Assembly (NCBI GenBank): GCA_030374765.1
Contig: JARGXX010000116.1
Location: 186,001-250,000, forward strand
Direction: 5' to 3'
DNA length: 64,000 bases
DNA from: Agarophyton chilense
Taxonomy: Eukaryota > Rhodophyta > Florideophyceae > Gracilariales > Gracilariaceae
The notes under the pieces are model-generated. The model saw only the letters and a program-made list of their open reading frames with translations. It searched no databases and was not told the DNA's origin. The translations under genes were made by a program, and so were the position numbers. Positions 22,931 through 33,441 of this stretch are shown piece after piece (within the stretch, counting starts at the first letter, position 1; every line of letters starts with the position of its first letter).

Positions 22931-24248
22931 GAAAGACCTGAGACGCTCTCAAGGTTGAACGCCGTCTCGGGGCATGCACGTTTGAGACATAGGAGTGACC
23001 TTAGGAAAGCACAAGCATTACTTTATTTGACTAGCTATCAGAGGCCTAACAGCCCTCGCCATGAACTCAAGGTTCGCGGAAGCGCTCCGAACACCAACAG
23101 GTCTCACTGGGGCGGCGCAAGGAGTAACTCTGTCGTCTTCATTGGAACGCTCAGGAGTAAAACAGGGACTAGGGTCACCTATGGAGCCTACTGTACCAAT
23201 AGGACCGGAACCAGCGAGCCGAGCACGCTTTTTCGGCGAAGACACACCTGAGGAACTGTTTTCCCCATCGGAAGCCTCCCGGTCGCTCAAATTGAGACCA
23301 TACCGGGCATCCAAGTCGGCAGTAACCCTCTGGGACATCACCTGCGCATTCTGCTACAGAATATTGACCATAGCGGTATTGAAATCCTGACCCTGTATGG
23401 ACAACCGCGGCGTAGCGCACCGAGCAACGCGCCCAGGAGTAAGCTTCCCTCAGGACTGTCGCAGTTTCCATCGAGGCATTGATACCAGCGGGAAGGCAGA
23501 ATGGCATGATGCACTGCCCGCGGATTTCGTCCGATGGAATGGTCATAACGGTCCCCGGGACGCTCATAAGCCACTTGGTATCCCGAAAAGCTCCCCGCAT
23601 GGTCGCTCGAAGCCATGGGGCCGCTGCGCATAGGCTGGTTCGCCGTGAAATCGATAAGGGAACCGACGGAAGCGACAAAGTCAAATGGAGGAATACCGCC
23701 ACGGGAAGGAGGAAAGATGAAACCGAATCGGGCAGGATGTGACGTACCTCGGAAGGACGAAGCGCGCACCGTGGTTCACATCGGACGACGCACGGAGGGT
23801 CGCCAAAGGAAGAGCGGAGAATAAGGACAGCGCCAATGAATGGCAGGGAAGAATAAGCCAAGGGACTAGCGCGCTGCCGTGCCAGGAGGAATACGCCGGC
23901 GATGTACCTATGGCCAGTGTCCACGGCGCGCGGGAGTTTCAGCCCTTAGGTAAAGTAATTGCTACCCTGGTGCCAAGGGTCAACTCTAACGGACTGGTAC
24001 CTCCTAGGATGGTGGCGATGCGACGCCGCTTCGGGCCCACTGGTCACGAGAGCGACTAACCCCCAGATTGGGCATGAGACCCCAACATATCGGGCACGGC
24101 ACTACTCGTGTCCAGGCCATTAGAACGCTGAGGATCACGACGTTCCGATCCCGAAGGCAAGATTGGAGTCTAAACCATAGACCCCATTAGAGACAGACCC
24201 CTAGGAAGGTGTGAGGCAATTTGGACTTCGCCGTGACGGCAGAATCCT
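22931..24248. other. 1.3-kb region between chromovirus pol and 3' LTR
   Basis: No known domain. Open frames overlap on both strands: plus 23061-23390 (109 codons) and a minus-strand frame of 249 codons at 23175-23924, which starts with GTG. Neither resembles a known protein, and codon-level evidence is lacking. It could be a decayed extra ORF of the element. Confidence 0.4.
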
Positions 24249-24261
24249 AAGGAGGGAGATA
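24249..24261 (+). other. Polypurine tract of the chromovirus
   Basis: The purine run AAGGAGGGAGATA ends directly at the TG of the 3' LTR, the expected place for the plus-strand primer. Confidence 0.75.
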
Positions 24262-24707
24262 TGTGAAGGAGAAACGATTACGGTTGAGCACTGTAAGCCG
24301 CCCAGGCCTGAGGTATCTTACAGGCGACACGTGGACGGGCTGACCTCTGCTAGTCTGATATAGATAATTAGTTAATTTTAATTATTGTAATAGATTAGCA
24401 CTACAGTGCCGGGGAGATCCCAACGCCTCGCCAGTACTATATACTTGGCTCGGGTGGCGCTTCTCCCTTAGAGTGAAGCAGGCACCGTTAGGATACAAAA
24501 TAACCCTTTTTGGTATATTAGTTCCACCCTTTGGTCTTAAAGCCATCGTTTCCGTAGCTCCAGCCTGTAGGACTACGCAGTAAACGCCAGCCCATTGCAC
24601 AAAGAACTCGGTGAGTGCCGCCGTCAAGGATTCGATCCTTGGGATCCGCTCTACCACGCTACCACCGGTCGAGACCCGTACGCTGACCAACCAGTCATTG
24701 CGTTACA
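24262..24707 (+). repeat. 3' LTR of the chromovirus
   Basis: 446 bp, collinear with 16527-16972, ending TTACA before the GAGTG target copy. The antisense tRNA-like module is retained at about 24615-24665, with its B-box core changed by one base (GGATCGAATCC). Confidence 0.93.
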
Positions 24708-24847
24708 GAGTGCGCCGTAGTCACCTTTTCTGTGCTGCTCTGGAGAAAATATACTATGTCTCCATGGGAAATGAAATCATTTCTACCAAGTATTCTATAA
24801 GTTGAAAACCCACTGGGGAAAGCTCTGCGCGATGCCAAGCGTTGATT

Positions 24848-24971
24848 TGACAGAACTACTAGTTCTGTCATAACAACGGTTGGCATCTATATCCATTAAG
24901 CAGGAACGCCAGAACCAGGAAATCTGTATTACAGTTTTCCTCGTTCGGGCGTTCCTGCTTAATAGATATAG
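24848..24971. repeat. Two adjacent perfect or near-perfect hairpins
   Basis: 24848-24870 is an 11+1+11 perfect palindrome around TGACAGAACTA. 24887-24910 pairs with 24948-24971 over 24 bases with one mismatch (arm core CATTAAGCAGGAACGCC) around a 37-base loop, which can itself fold further. The roughly 85-nt fold-back could be a tiny foldback element or a small-RNA precursor; it is not a known family. Confidence 0.7.
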
Positions 24972-27818
24972 AGAAGTCGTTAGTGAGCAAATTTGAGAGT
25001 ATACCAAATGATGAAGGCCAGATTCAAATCCAACAGCAGTAGCGATCATTCAGGAGTTTATTGTAGATTTAGAGACAGTCCTTGCTAGATGTGAGATAGT
25101 TCCTAATAGCGGGACTGTATCAAGCGGTTGAGCTTGAGCGTCTTGTATGATGGTACCACGCGTACGCACGGAAGCCCCGGTTGGCTGTAGGTAGAATAGG
25201 CGGTCGCTGCCATCAGGCACGGTCAGGAACGTACGAAGAGAAAGGATGGCTTGAAAATCTGTAGTAGAACCGTTCGGAATAGCCGCTGATCTGCGCAGAC
25301 GACGAAGGCGAAAGACCAGGCTAGGCGTGCTTACTCTTTACGGCCGAGGGTAGCGACCGAGCTTGGGTACGTCAGGACAAGAAGGCTGAGGCCCTATTGT
25401 AACGCCTACCCTATTCAAACTAAAAATAATAAAACAATAACTGAAGATGCACCAGTATTCATCCACTGGTACCCGTGGCGTGAGTACGTCATCCGATTCG
25501 AAGTGGGGCGTTCCCTTCCATCCCACCGTCCAGTTGTCCAGCCTCAGCATCTCCGTTTCGGTTGGCGGCAGCCCCACGTGAGCGGGTGTCAGTAAAGAGC
25601 CTTTTCCACACCGCCGTCCGTCTGGTACGCCATTTCCGCTCATCTGCACGGTTCCGCCACTATACTACACCAGGTATGGAAAAAATCATCTCGCAAAAGA
25701 GTGCCACAAAAGCAAATCGTATCGTTCGTATTAAACCTTTTATCGAGCTCCCTTGAGAACTTGCACCAGTCTCAAGCACCACAGGAGCAGTTGTAGTTCT
25801 GTACTCTTCGTCAACACGGGTCACACCAAATGAGAAGTACGCAGGAGTCGGGAACTGACCATGCAAACTTTTTTTTTGCTCTGTCATTGGTATTTTCTGT
25901 TTTAGTAATGACATTAGCACCTCCACCTTTAGAGAAAGTGATAGTAAGGACACATAAGTCGTTAATTGTGCAACTGTACCGTCCTGAGTTCGTGGTACCG
26001 TGCGATGGATCGATAGAAGTAAGGCGCTCCACGCAAAGCCTCATTTACGTTGATAGAGCTTCATATATTGTAGGAAAATATTTGAAAGTTACCTTTTCTG
26101 GTAAGGTCTTTTGAGTACAAAACCTAGTCTCTGCAACCGGTCAGAGAGGGTATCTATCATTTGTGCATGCTTCCCTCTTCCCTTCTATTGACTGTGTGAT
26201 GTCTCTTCTGGTACGTAGCATAGCTTCACAGTGTACTACAGGAGTACCTTGGAACTTATTCTTTTTGTGAATGGGTATCATATCGAACAGTGAGTGATTT
26301 GCATTTCGACAATCAAGTTGTGCAGCTTTGCTGCAACAATAATAATGAGTGTTCATTTTGCAATTGCAAACCGTACCGCTGATCACAATATACCAAAGCG
26401 ACTAACAAGCATTAAAAATTCCTGCTCGGCGCATATTCTGCAGGCAGAATGATAATAGTTGAAAGAGTACTGCTTCAAAGTTAGTACGTTTCCTTAGTAC
26501 GGGGTTAACATCTATTTTTCATTCGATCAATCATCATCTGCAAAAACAGTAGCCCAAGGCGGAAGACTCGCACTGCACAACAACCCGTAAATTTGAATAG
26601 CTGCTAGAGCAGTCGAATAGTGAGTACACCGGAGTGCCTTGCGGAGATAAAATAAAACTTGCAGTCTGCTTTGACCGTAGCTTGAACGACAATTGCAAAA
26701 AGGTTTCCTGGTGTTGTACTTGAAGGGATCTATAATCTCCGCTAAAGATGGTTCCCGTACCTCTATCTCTATGCCGTAGAGAACAGACGTCTATAATACC
26801 ATCGAATGAACTCTTTCGTAAGGTTCTCAATCTGCTTGTACCTGCCTTAAAATGATCTTCTGTATTTGGAAATGTTATATTCGGAGAAATCTTGTCAAGG
26901 AATGAAAAGTATTTTCAAATACACGGTAACCAGTAGAAATCATTATTATATGAGTACAGTATAAGTGTAATTGTCTTTTGTCAATCTGAAAAGCGCAATG
27001 TCAAAAAAGAATCACAGCCGCTGGGACTATCCAAGCAACAGAAATGTCTTATTTTTGGCTGCGTTGGACTTTGGAATGTAAGACGGAAGGAAGTAATAGA
27101 ATTTGTGCTTTCGTGAATAAGCATGTCCGGATAAACTCTTCGTCAGATAAGAGTTGGACAGTTTAGTTTGCTCGACGGTCATTCATCGCGTGCGTTGTTG
27201 TTAGAATGCACCCTCCAATGGTTCATGTGCATGTTTAACAACAGGTCTGTTTCCAAGCTCAGAGAACGCTTTTGTTTTTCAAAAGCGGAAATCAAAAACG
27301 GGCAAAAATTCCTGTCATCAGTTGCGTCAACCCATAGAACGGCCGTTAGTTAACCGTTACAATCCCAAAAACAGCTAACCGATAGGTAAAGAGAGATGAG
27401 GCCCACAAATAACCTGATCGAAATATGAGATTTTTGTATGCAGGAAAGAAAAGAGTATTATCCTCTGAAGTCTTACTCTGCGCAAATTCTTTTTGTGTCC
27501 TTGGGCGAGATCCATACACCGGTGTACCAGAGTCATTATTTTGTACTCTATGAAAGTTTTTCATAGCCTGAATGCCCAGACAGCACTGTAGTAACTGCAC
27601 TATTCTGCCGTCCTCTGTCTCTGCACCAGTTCCTCGAATTCTGTTTTTCATAGCAATTCATGCTGGTTTTCGTTTTCCGCGCATACTTGGACACTTTTAA
27701 CGTCCATTTATTCTACCACGTTAACTTCTGGTTCAATCTCTTGCGCCTAATTTTTCATCATCTTGCACGTCGTGTAAAAGCTTGATTCGTACCAAATTGT
27801 TATTTTTTCGCAAAAAAG
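24972..27818. other. Poorly coding region with repeated exon-like fragments on the minus strand
   Basis: No complete gene. On the minus strand, four separated open patches (27651-27346, 26830-26534, 26386-26141, about 26000-25660) each start with a [DS]-G-x-[VI] stretch (EDGRIVQLL, FDGIIDVCSL, ISGTVCNC, QDGTVAQL) and continue to a TP-x-[YV] stretch (SGTPVYGS, QGTPVYSL, QGTPVVHC, PTPAYFS). This looks like a degenerate array of related exons or of a repeated protein-coding unit. No protein family is recognised. Confidence 0.35.
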
Positions 27819-28439
27819 ATGGTTCGTGTCATACCTACCACGAAACAAACTTGTTTCTCTGTCACTTCCGACAACTTCAGGTTTAGTGCCTCTCTTTTGA
27901 TTACGCTGACCACTCCCCATTCAGTAACTAAACCTCCGCCGTTGGCCTCTGGTGTACCTCAAAATACCAGCACGGGTTCCAACTCTGCTACTGCGTTTAA
28001 CTCTGGTTCACCCTCATACCCTGCAACTCTTACATTTCAATATGAAAACCCTGTAACAGTCGGCTTACATGATTCTAGGCAGTCTGCCACTCCGCTCAAT
28101 CCTACTTCTCCCATTAAAATTCTCACAGTATCATCATCGCCAGATGCTGGTTCTTCAATCTCCAACTCCAACCCGCCCCATTATGAGCCGTCCACTGCTT
28201 TTTCCGTCCCATTTTCGTCGGCTGTGAGTGTGACCGTCTCTGCGTCGCTCAACGGTTCAGTGTCAGCGCCATCATTAACTGCGATGGCTGTAGTCCCTAC
28301 CTCGCCCCATCCTAGCGCAGCCGCTATAGTTGCCAGTGAGCTTTCTATGACACCCATTGCTGCGTTCGTGCCGTCTGTCGCCAAACGAGACAGCGCGCCC
28401 CAAAACGTCACATTTCATCTCGAAGCAGCATCGCGCTAA
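27819..28439 (+). CDS. Hypothetical Ser/Thr/Pro-rich protein, possibly not a gene
   Basis: A 206-codon frame from an ATG, very rich in Ser, Thr, Pro and Ala, with no domain recognised. A sequence ATTAATACAG resembling a 3' splice site lies just after its stop (about 28451-28460) and leads into the next open frame, so the two could be exons of one gene. No clear donor was found, so this is a guess. Confidence 0.3.
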   Translation: MVRVIPTTKQTCFSVTSDNFRFSASLLITLTTPHSVTKPPPLASGVPQNTSTGSNSATAFNSGSPSYPATLTFQYENPVTVGLHDSRQSATPLNPTSPIKILTVSSSPDAGSSISNSNPPHYEPSTAFSVPFSSAVSVTVSASLNGSVSAPSLTAMAVVPTSPHPSAAAIVASELSMTPIAAFVPSVAKRDSAPQNVTFHLEAASR

Positions 28440-28577
28440 CATACATATATTAATACAGGTCATCGATCGAGATGGTTCTCGTCCTCACTGTACAGGACCG
28501 AACGTAAACCCGCTCAACGCGCAGTCGTTGCTTCAAAGACAGCATTAGAGTCGTTTTTTGAGCCAAGGGCGTCTGTT

Positions 28578-28976
28578 GTGCAAGATGTAGAATCAGTGGA
28601 ACATAGTTGTGGCCAGGAAAGTGATAAGCAAAGAAATGGCTTCTCGGAGAAGACAAGTATTGCAATTTTGAACAAGAAATTCTACGACCGGGTTATTGAA
28701 AAACACGGAGGATGGAGCCATATACATATGGAGACATTTTCTTCACAAGGAGGTAAGACCGATGGGAACTTTGTTGATAAAGTGAGTATGTGTAAGAATT
28801 GCGGTGGAACACATTGGTATTGGGTTCAATATGGCATCCATGTTCTAGAACACATTGAGGAAAGCCCCACTAAAGTGAGGTCGTCTAATAGAGGAAATGA
28901 GACCATGCGCAAAATGGCATATCACCGATATACTTTTCAGAAACATGGAATTGTTGGCAATCGAAGAAGAATCTAA
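28578..28976 (+). CDS. Hypothetical protein with a CxxC motif
   Basis: A 132-codon frame. The same frame is open upstream to about 28461, just after a possible splice acceptor. The middle reads KVSMCKNCGGTHWYW, a CxxC that might bind a metal, followed by a short charged tail. No family recognised. Surrounded by transposon debris, so it may be part of one. Confidence 0.3.
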   Translation: MQDVESVEHSCGQESDKQRNGFSEKTSIAILNKKFYDRVIEKHGGWSHIHMETFSSQGGKTDGNFVDKVSMCKNCGGTHWYWVQYGIHVLEHIEESPTKVRSSNRGNETMRKMAYHRYTFQKHGIVGNRRRI

Positions 28977-29591
28977 GTACCGCATTGCGTTGTTGTTGCG
29001 ATACGACCAAGGTGGCCTGTTTTGAATGAAGCATACATGGGCTTCAAGGAAACGTAAAAGTCCATTTCTTGTCTTGAATGGTACACGGAGATCCTTTAGT
29101 TGAGTTGTGTTTCTGATAGGACGATTCCGGCGTCGGCGAAATTTGTTCTGCGTGAGTGTCTCTTGTACACTGTCGTAAACCTTCGAACGATCTCGTCGAA
29201 GCTCGCTAAGGTGGTGAGGTATGGCAAAACAATTTACATGAAAGGCTAACAAACATTGTGAGCAGCATATATGGATTTCCATTCCTTCTTATCATCCATC
29301 ATAATCTTACACAATTAGGTTTGGGATTGTTTCTTGCCTGTTGTCTCAAGTAAGATAAGATTAGGATTTGGGGCTGAGGCTTCGGTTCCTGACGATGGAA
29401 CTTGTGAAATCAAAGACCGACTCTCACATTTTTTAATACAAGAAAGGCTAAGCAAGCTGCTCAGCCACACAGCGCTAGAATTCATGTACACCTTATGAAT
29501 CATTACTCTCTGATAGTGATTGATAAACTGCATATTCATTGAGTATACTTGCGTCCATTAGAAATGTAAAGACACTCATCGGCACTCGGCG
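28977..29591. other. Spacer without recognisable gene
   Basis: About 600 bases with short random-looking frames only. No repeats or RNA genes seen. Confidence 0.4.
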
Positions 29592-31110
29592 CTAGTTGCC
29601 CATATTAAGGTTATTTGATCGGAGTTGATCAAAGCGATCTACACCGTTCATGCACATGTTATGCAATACGATAACAGCGAGGGCTTCCATAGTTGTTCGA
29701 TGGAGCGATTCATCCCCCATGAAGGGTTCTAATGAAGCCAGCCCATGAACGCATTCAACTGCGTGCCTCTCTGGCTCCAAAATACGATCGTTTAGGGTAC
29801 AGGGTACTACCCTGTACCCTAAACCGTGGTTCTGTTCTACACTAACGACTTAGTAAGTCGTTAGTGGTTGCAGAACCATTTCTCTTGTGAGGTTTAAGAA
29901 AAGCTTGGCAAAGAAGCCAAAAACCCCTTGGTTTATGAGTTAAAAGGACAATAGCCTTCTTAAATATAAATCAGTTGACCTTATCGACGCTATTCAATCA
30001 CACAGTACCAAACAATTTCATCATTTGATCCCTCACGGTTAATAGCTGACTGGGAAGACTATGAAGAGTGTAAAACTTATCCATAACTGCTAATTGTTCT
30101 CTCTTTTACTTTTCGGCAGCGTTAAACTGGTTTGTTAGTTAAAGACACCATGAAGCAGCCGGTAGTTTTCTTGATCAGCATTTCATCAAGTTTGCGCTCA
30201 AGCACTCTTCTGAGATTGCGAAACAGGGTTGTATACGCCATAGATGGCGAGAAGCCTTTGTGATTCCACGACCTATTGTTACATATTGTGTGAACGTAAG
30301 TATACCGCCACGCAGCGATAAAGTAGAATCTAATCCCATACTTAGGTTGCTTTGAATTAATGTAAGACCGAGCATCAGTTCGCCGTTTACAACGTATACC
30401 TTTTTTGGTCCAGCGTTGTAACACCAGTTGGTATCGCAATAGCCACCGCTCTTTTTAAAATTCCCTAACATTATTCGTGAGTGCCACAAAGGATCATGGA
30501 CGGCGAATGTATGTTCATAAGAGCAATAAATACGAAGAGCGGCACCGATGTATTGATAGCAATCTCGAGACATGGCAAGTTGGAAATAAGTCCTGCAAAT
30601 GAACATTTTCTGGCTGCAATAATCTTGGATAGAATTCGTTCTCAAAAGAGCGGTTGCAATTTCTAAACCAAAAAATGCACGAAGCTTCATAGTAGTCAAG
30701 GGCTCCTTATATTTTCGTCTTAGAGCTTGAGATTTCCATGAGCGAATACATTCTATATACGTGCTATTCAAATAAAGGTTTGTTAGTTTGAGGTCCTTCT
30801 GAGTTTGATCAATGGATTTTTTAGCAACGCTTTTTTGCGATATACGTAGACCTAATAATGAATTCCACTTCTTACGGTAAAAGTTGTTTTTCAAATGTAA
30901 TTGTGTTCGTTTGTAGGACGGCTTGATTTCAAAAGTATTTATTTTATGCTCCTAGATGGTGTAAAGATGATCTTCGCTACATTTTAAGGCATAAAGTGTT
31001 GCATCAGAAGCTGATTGCGGAAATACAATAGTACCAGTTGCGAGATTAATGACCTCTTCCATATTGCGAACAGTGAACATGTAGAATACATCAGTGTTTT
31101 ACTCTACCAC
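29592..31110 (-). pseudogene. PiggyBac-type transposase remnant (classic type)
   Basis: PiggyBac transposases are DDE enzymes that normally insert at TTAA. On the minus strand from about 31110 the frame reads through a stop (about 30953) into LTTMKLRAFFGLEIATALLR, LAMSRDCYQYIGAALRI and DPLWHSRIML. It then shifts frame to RSYINSKQPKYGIRFYFIAA (about 30370-30300). The C-terminal motif with the last catalytic Asp, MNGVDRFDQLRSNN, is at 29592-29660, separated by about 460 bases of other DNA including the palindromes at 29.8 kb. Terminal repeats were not found. It is a different, shorter lineage from the composite PiggyBac-like protein at 36.5-41 kb. Confidence 0.75.
29790..29877. repeat. Pair of adjacent long palindromes
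   Basis: 29790-29824 is a perfect 17+1+17 palindrome (arm GTTTAGGGTACAGGGTA). 29840-29866 is a perfect 13+1+13 palindrome (arm CACTAACGACTTA), enclosed by outer 7-bp arms GGTTCTG (29828-29834) and CAGAACC (29871-29877). They lie inside the broken PiggyBac remnant. Confidence 0.85.
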
Positions 31111-31888
31111 GATATTGTCAAGGTCTAAGAGCTAGTGAAATCAGCCAATTTCAGATTCATAATGCTTACATACAAACGGTGTTTCCTTCGAAGAGTATTT
31201 CAGCGCAGGAACTTCAAAAAAGACGAGCATTGCAAAGAGTTTTGTGAGGCGTGTAAAACGCACGAGTGAAACGCGTGCCGCGTCTTGTATATGAACGTAG
31301 GCGACGCGCATTGTTCCTACAGTTTCACTCAACTAATATAGTAATTAAGCTATTATTTGGACGTAACGCTGTAGAAAGAAGATTTATTAAGAGCTAAAAA
31401 TTCAGTACGAAACGCAAATGCGTTCTGCGTCGAGTAAGGCGCACAAATACGACAGACTGGCAGGTACCGGACCGGAAGCCGCACGAATTCTTGCGCCGGC
31501 CTTTTTCCAGGTTGTCTATACAGGGCCGACCTCGGTCGGCTTCGAGCAACTCTGGTCAAGTCAGCTCGACAAAAATGGCTCACCACCCCCCCATCCTTTG
31601 GCACCCAAACTGTCTCTTAGCACAGTCCGTGCCTCTCTTGCCATCAAATCTCTTTCTTTTCATTCTTTACTTGGGGGTTTAGTCCGCTTTCTACCGCGAC
31701 TGCGCCAAACTTTTCTGCGAATGCGTCACTCATGTGGGACTGTTTAGCACCTCCTGTTGTTAATAAAACTGCGTGATACTGCATAGGGCCCTCACTCTAC
31801 GGCCGTGTGGCATTCGTTCAAAAGTAACTGAATTTTACTGCTCTTTTGGTTTTTTTATGCAAGTACTGACTTTCGTCTCTCTTGCATA
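31111..31888. other. Spacer with short non-homologous frames
   Basis: Overlapping frames on both strands near 31350-31750, none recognisable. A TCTATACAGGGCC string at 31513-31525 resembles the Harbinger terminal motif found 1.4 kb downstream, but no element boundary is visible here. Confidence 0.35.
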
Positions 31889-31891
31889 TAG

Positions 31892-32333
31892 TGCCAACGT
31901 CTGGAATTTCTCCGAGCGAGTATTCAACTGTTCAAGGTTTCGACTCGGAAGTGGAAGCCGTCAGCGTCACCAAGGAAGCCATATCCCTCACCGACTCTTC
32001 ACCGTCTACCTAAGCCCTTAGCAACTTGCGCGCTCGCAACATCCTTCGAGTTGTTACTCAGCTTGCGAAGCCTTGCCACCGTCCTCCATCTCCTAAACTC
32101 TCCTTGAAGGACTGTGCCGTTTGCAGCATCAACGGGCAGAGTCAGCGCCAATTAGAGGTACACCAAGGCGGTCGTAAGAACCAAAACGCACTACAACGCG
32201 CTTATTACAAAGCCACCGAAGTCTGGTTCCGTGTATGCGCTACCAAGTTCCTAGAAGCCCACCATCTCCGAGTTCATTATAAAAGTTGTCGTCAACGTGT
32301 CGGGGTCAAAAAGAAAAACAATAAAAATTTCTA
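31892..32333 (+). pseudogene. U1/matrin-type C2H2 zinc-finger protein fragment
   Basis: After a possible splice acceptor (TTGCATATAG, ending about 31891) a frame reads VPTSGISPSEYSTV and meets one TAA at about 32010. It continues LSNLRARNILRVV and into a finger with exact C-x2-C-x12-H-x5 spacing (CAVCSINGQSQRQLEVHQGG). The last ligand His is replaced by Asn (RKN where RKH is expected). A second, partial finger (AHHLRVHYKSC) follows. The stop and the missing ligand suggest a decayed gene or transposon-borne fragment. Confidence 0.5.
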
Positions 32334-32810
32334 AAACGTTCGCGATATATAAATCCTGTCTGTACATCTTGGTATATGCATTTAAACATTTCATTTATTA
32401 CATCACATCTTTATATCTTCGCCTCTGCCTGCTGTACACATATTGTTCATTTTATCATTCGCACTCTCCACCCATTACACTCCTTTTTTCTGCCGTGTTT
32501 CTTCGCCTTCTTTTCTTTGCCCTATCCTGGGCTGGTACTCTCGAGAGCATATCTACTACTTGTGCCCCCTTGGGTTGTAGCCACCTGCGTTGTGTCCTCT
32601 AACTAAATTTGAACGGATATGACGTTTACAAGTTTCGTGTACAACTTGTCGTCGTTGCATGATTTACAGCTCAGCTGTGCCAATAGACGAACAGCTCTTA
32701 ACGGAAATATATATCGAATGAAAATATCCCCTCTTATGTTTGGTTTTGAGCCCACTCTAGCTTTGCAGATATCTGTCTCAACCAATTTGAGCTATTTGTT
32801 CTCGCTATAT
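32334..32810. other. Left flank of the PiggyBac-like composite element
   Basis: Pyrimidine-rich spacer with short chance frames. It ends with ATAT (32807-32810), which matches the ATAT on the far side of the element. Confidence 0.4.
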
Positions 32811-32955
32811 CCCTAATGACAGATTTTAAGGTCCGCTATAGCGAACCCTGTTTTTGGCGCTATAGTAGCTCGGCTAAACTTAACTATTGGCCATTCTAAG
32901 TTGACCGGCATCATCCAGGGGCTTACTACGATCTATCCACCAAATTTTAACTTTA

Positions 32956-32971
32956 GGGCCGGTCTATACAG
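32956..32971 (+). repeat. Left TIR of the Harbinger element
   Basis: GGGCCGGTCTATACAG; preceded by the TTA target copy. Confidence 0.9.
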
Positions 32972-33441
32972 CGTTGATTTTTCTGAATCTGTATCTCCTG
33001 CGGGGGTTAAAATACATACTTCCATTCAGAATGAATGGACGGTCTATACAAGTGAATATAGCACACCATGTTCGGACCCTCGTACTTGATCAAGCTGAAA
33101 AGTATGGGTGCAAACGGCAGTGCATCGCACAGAGACAAATCTTGAGACTGTACCTCGTACCATCTTTCCCGGTGGAGTACCCTTCTAGTGCGATGGTGGA
33201 TAGCTATGAATCTGATGCAGATCACGGTGATACTTGGCACGCCCAGGACAAAGAAGAACGTCCCAAAGCACAGGCCAAGATTGTTGCCGTTGTCGCATGC
33301 TCAGTCATCTTTCCACTTCTCGTTGCTACCGTAGTGAGTTTTTTGGGAATCTCAGCACCACTTATGACCCACAGGGTGATCTCAAAAAGACGAAAAACGA
33401 GAAGAGCAAGTATCCAAAGGACGCGGGCATCTTTCTCCTAG

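Larger units (their letters stand above)
16527..24707 (+). mobile_element. Ty3/gypsy chromovirus, full-length by LTRs, internally deleted
   Basis: Two direct 446-bp LTRs (16527-16972 and 24262-24707) start TGTGAAGG and end TTTCA or TTACA. They are flanked by CAGTG (16522-16526) and GAGTG (24708-24712), a 5-bp target duplication with one later change. Between them are a primer-binding-site candidate, gag, protease, RT, RNase H, integrase and a C-terminal chromodomain, then a polypurine tract. The order RT-RH-INT-chromodomain defines a chromovirus. Stops and a deletion across the RT active site make it non-autonomous. LTR divergence is clearly visible by eye, so the insertion is not recent. Confidence 0.93.
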
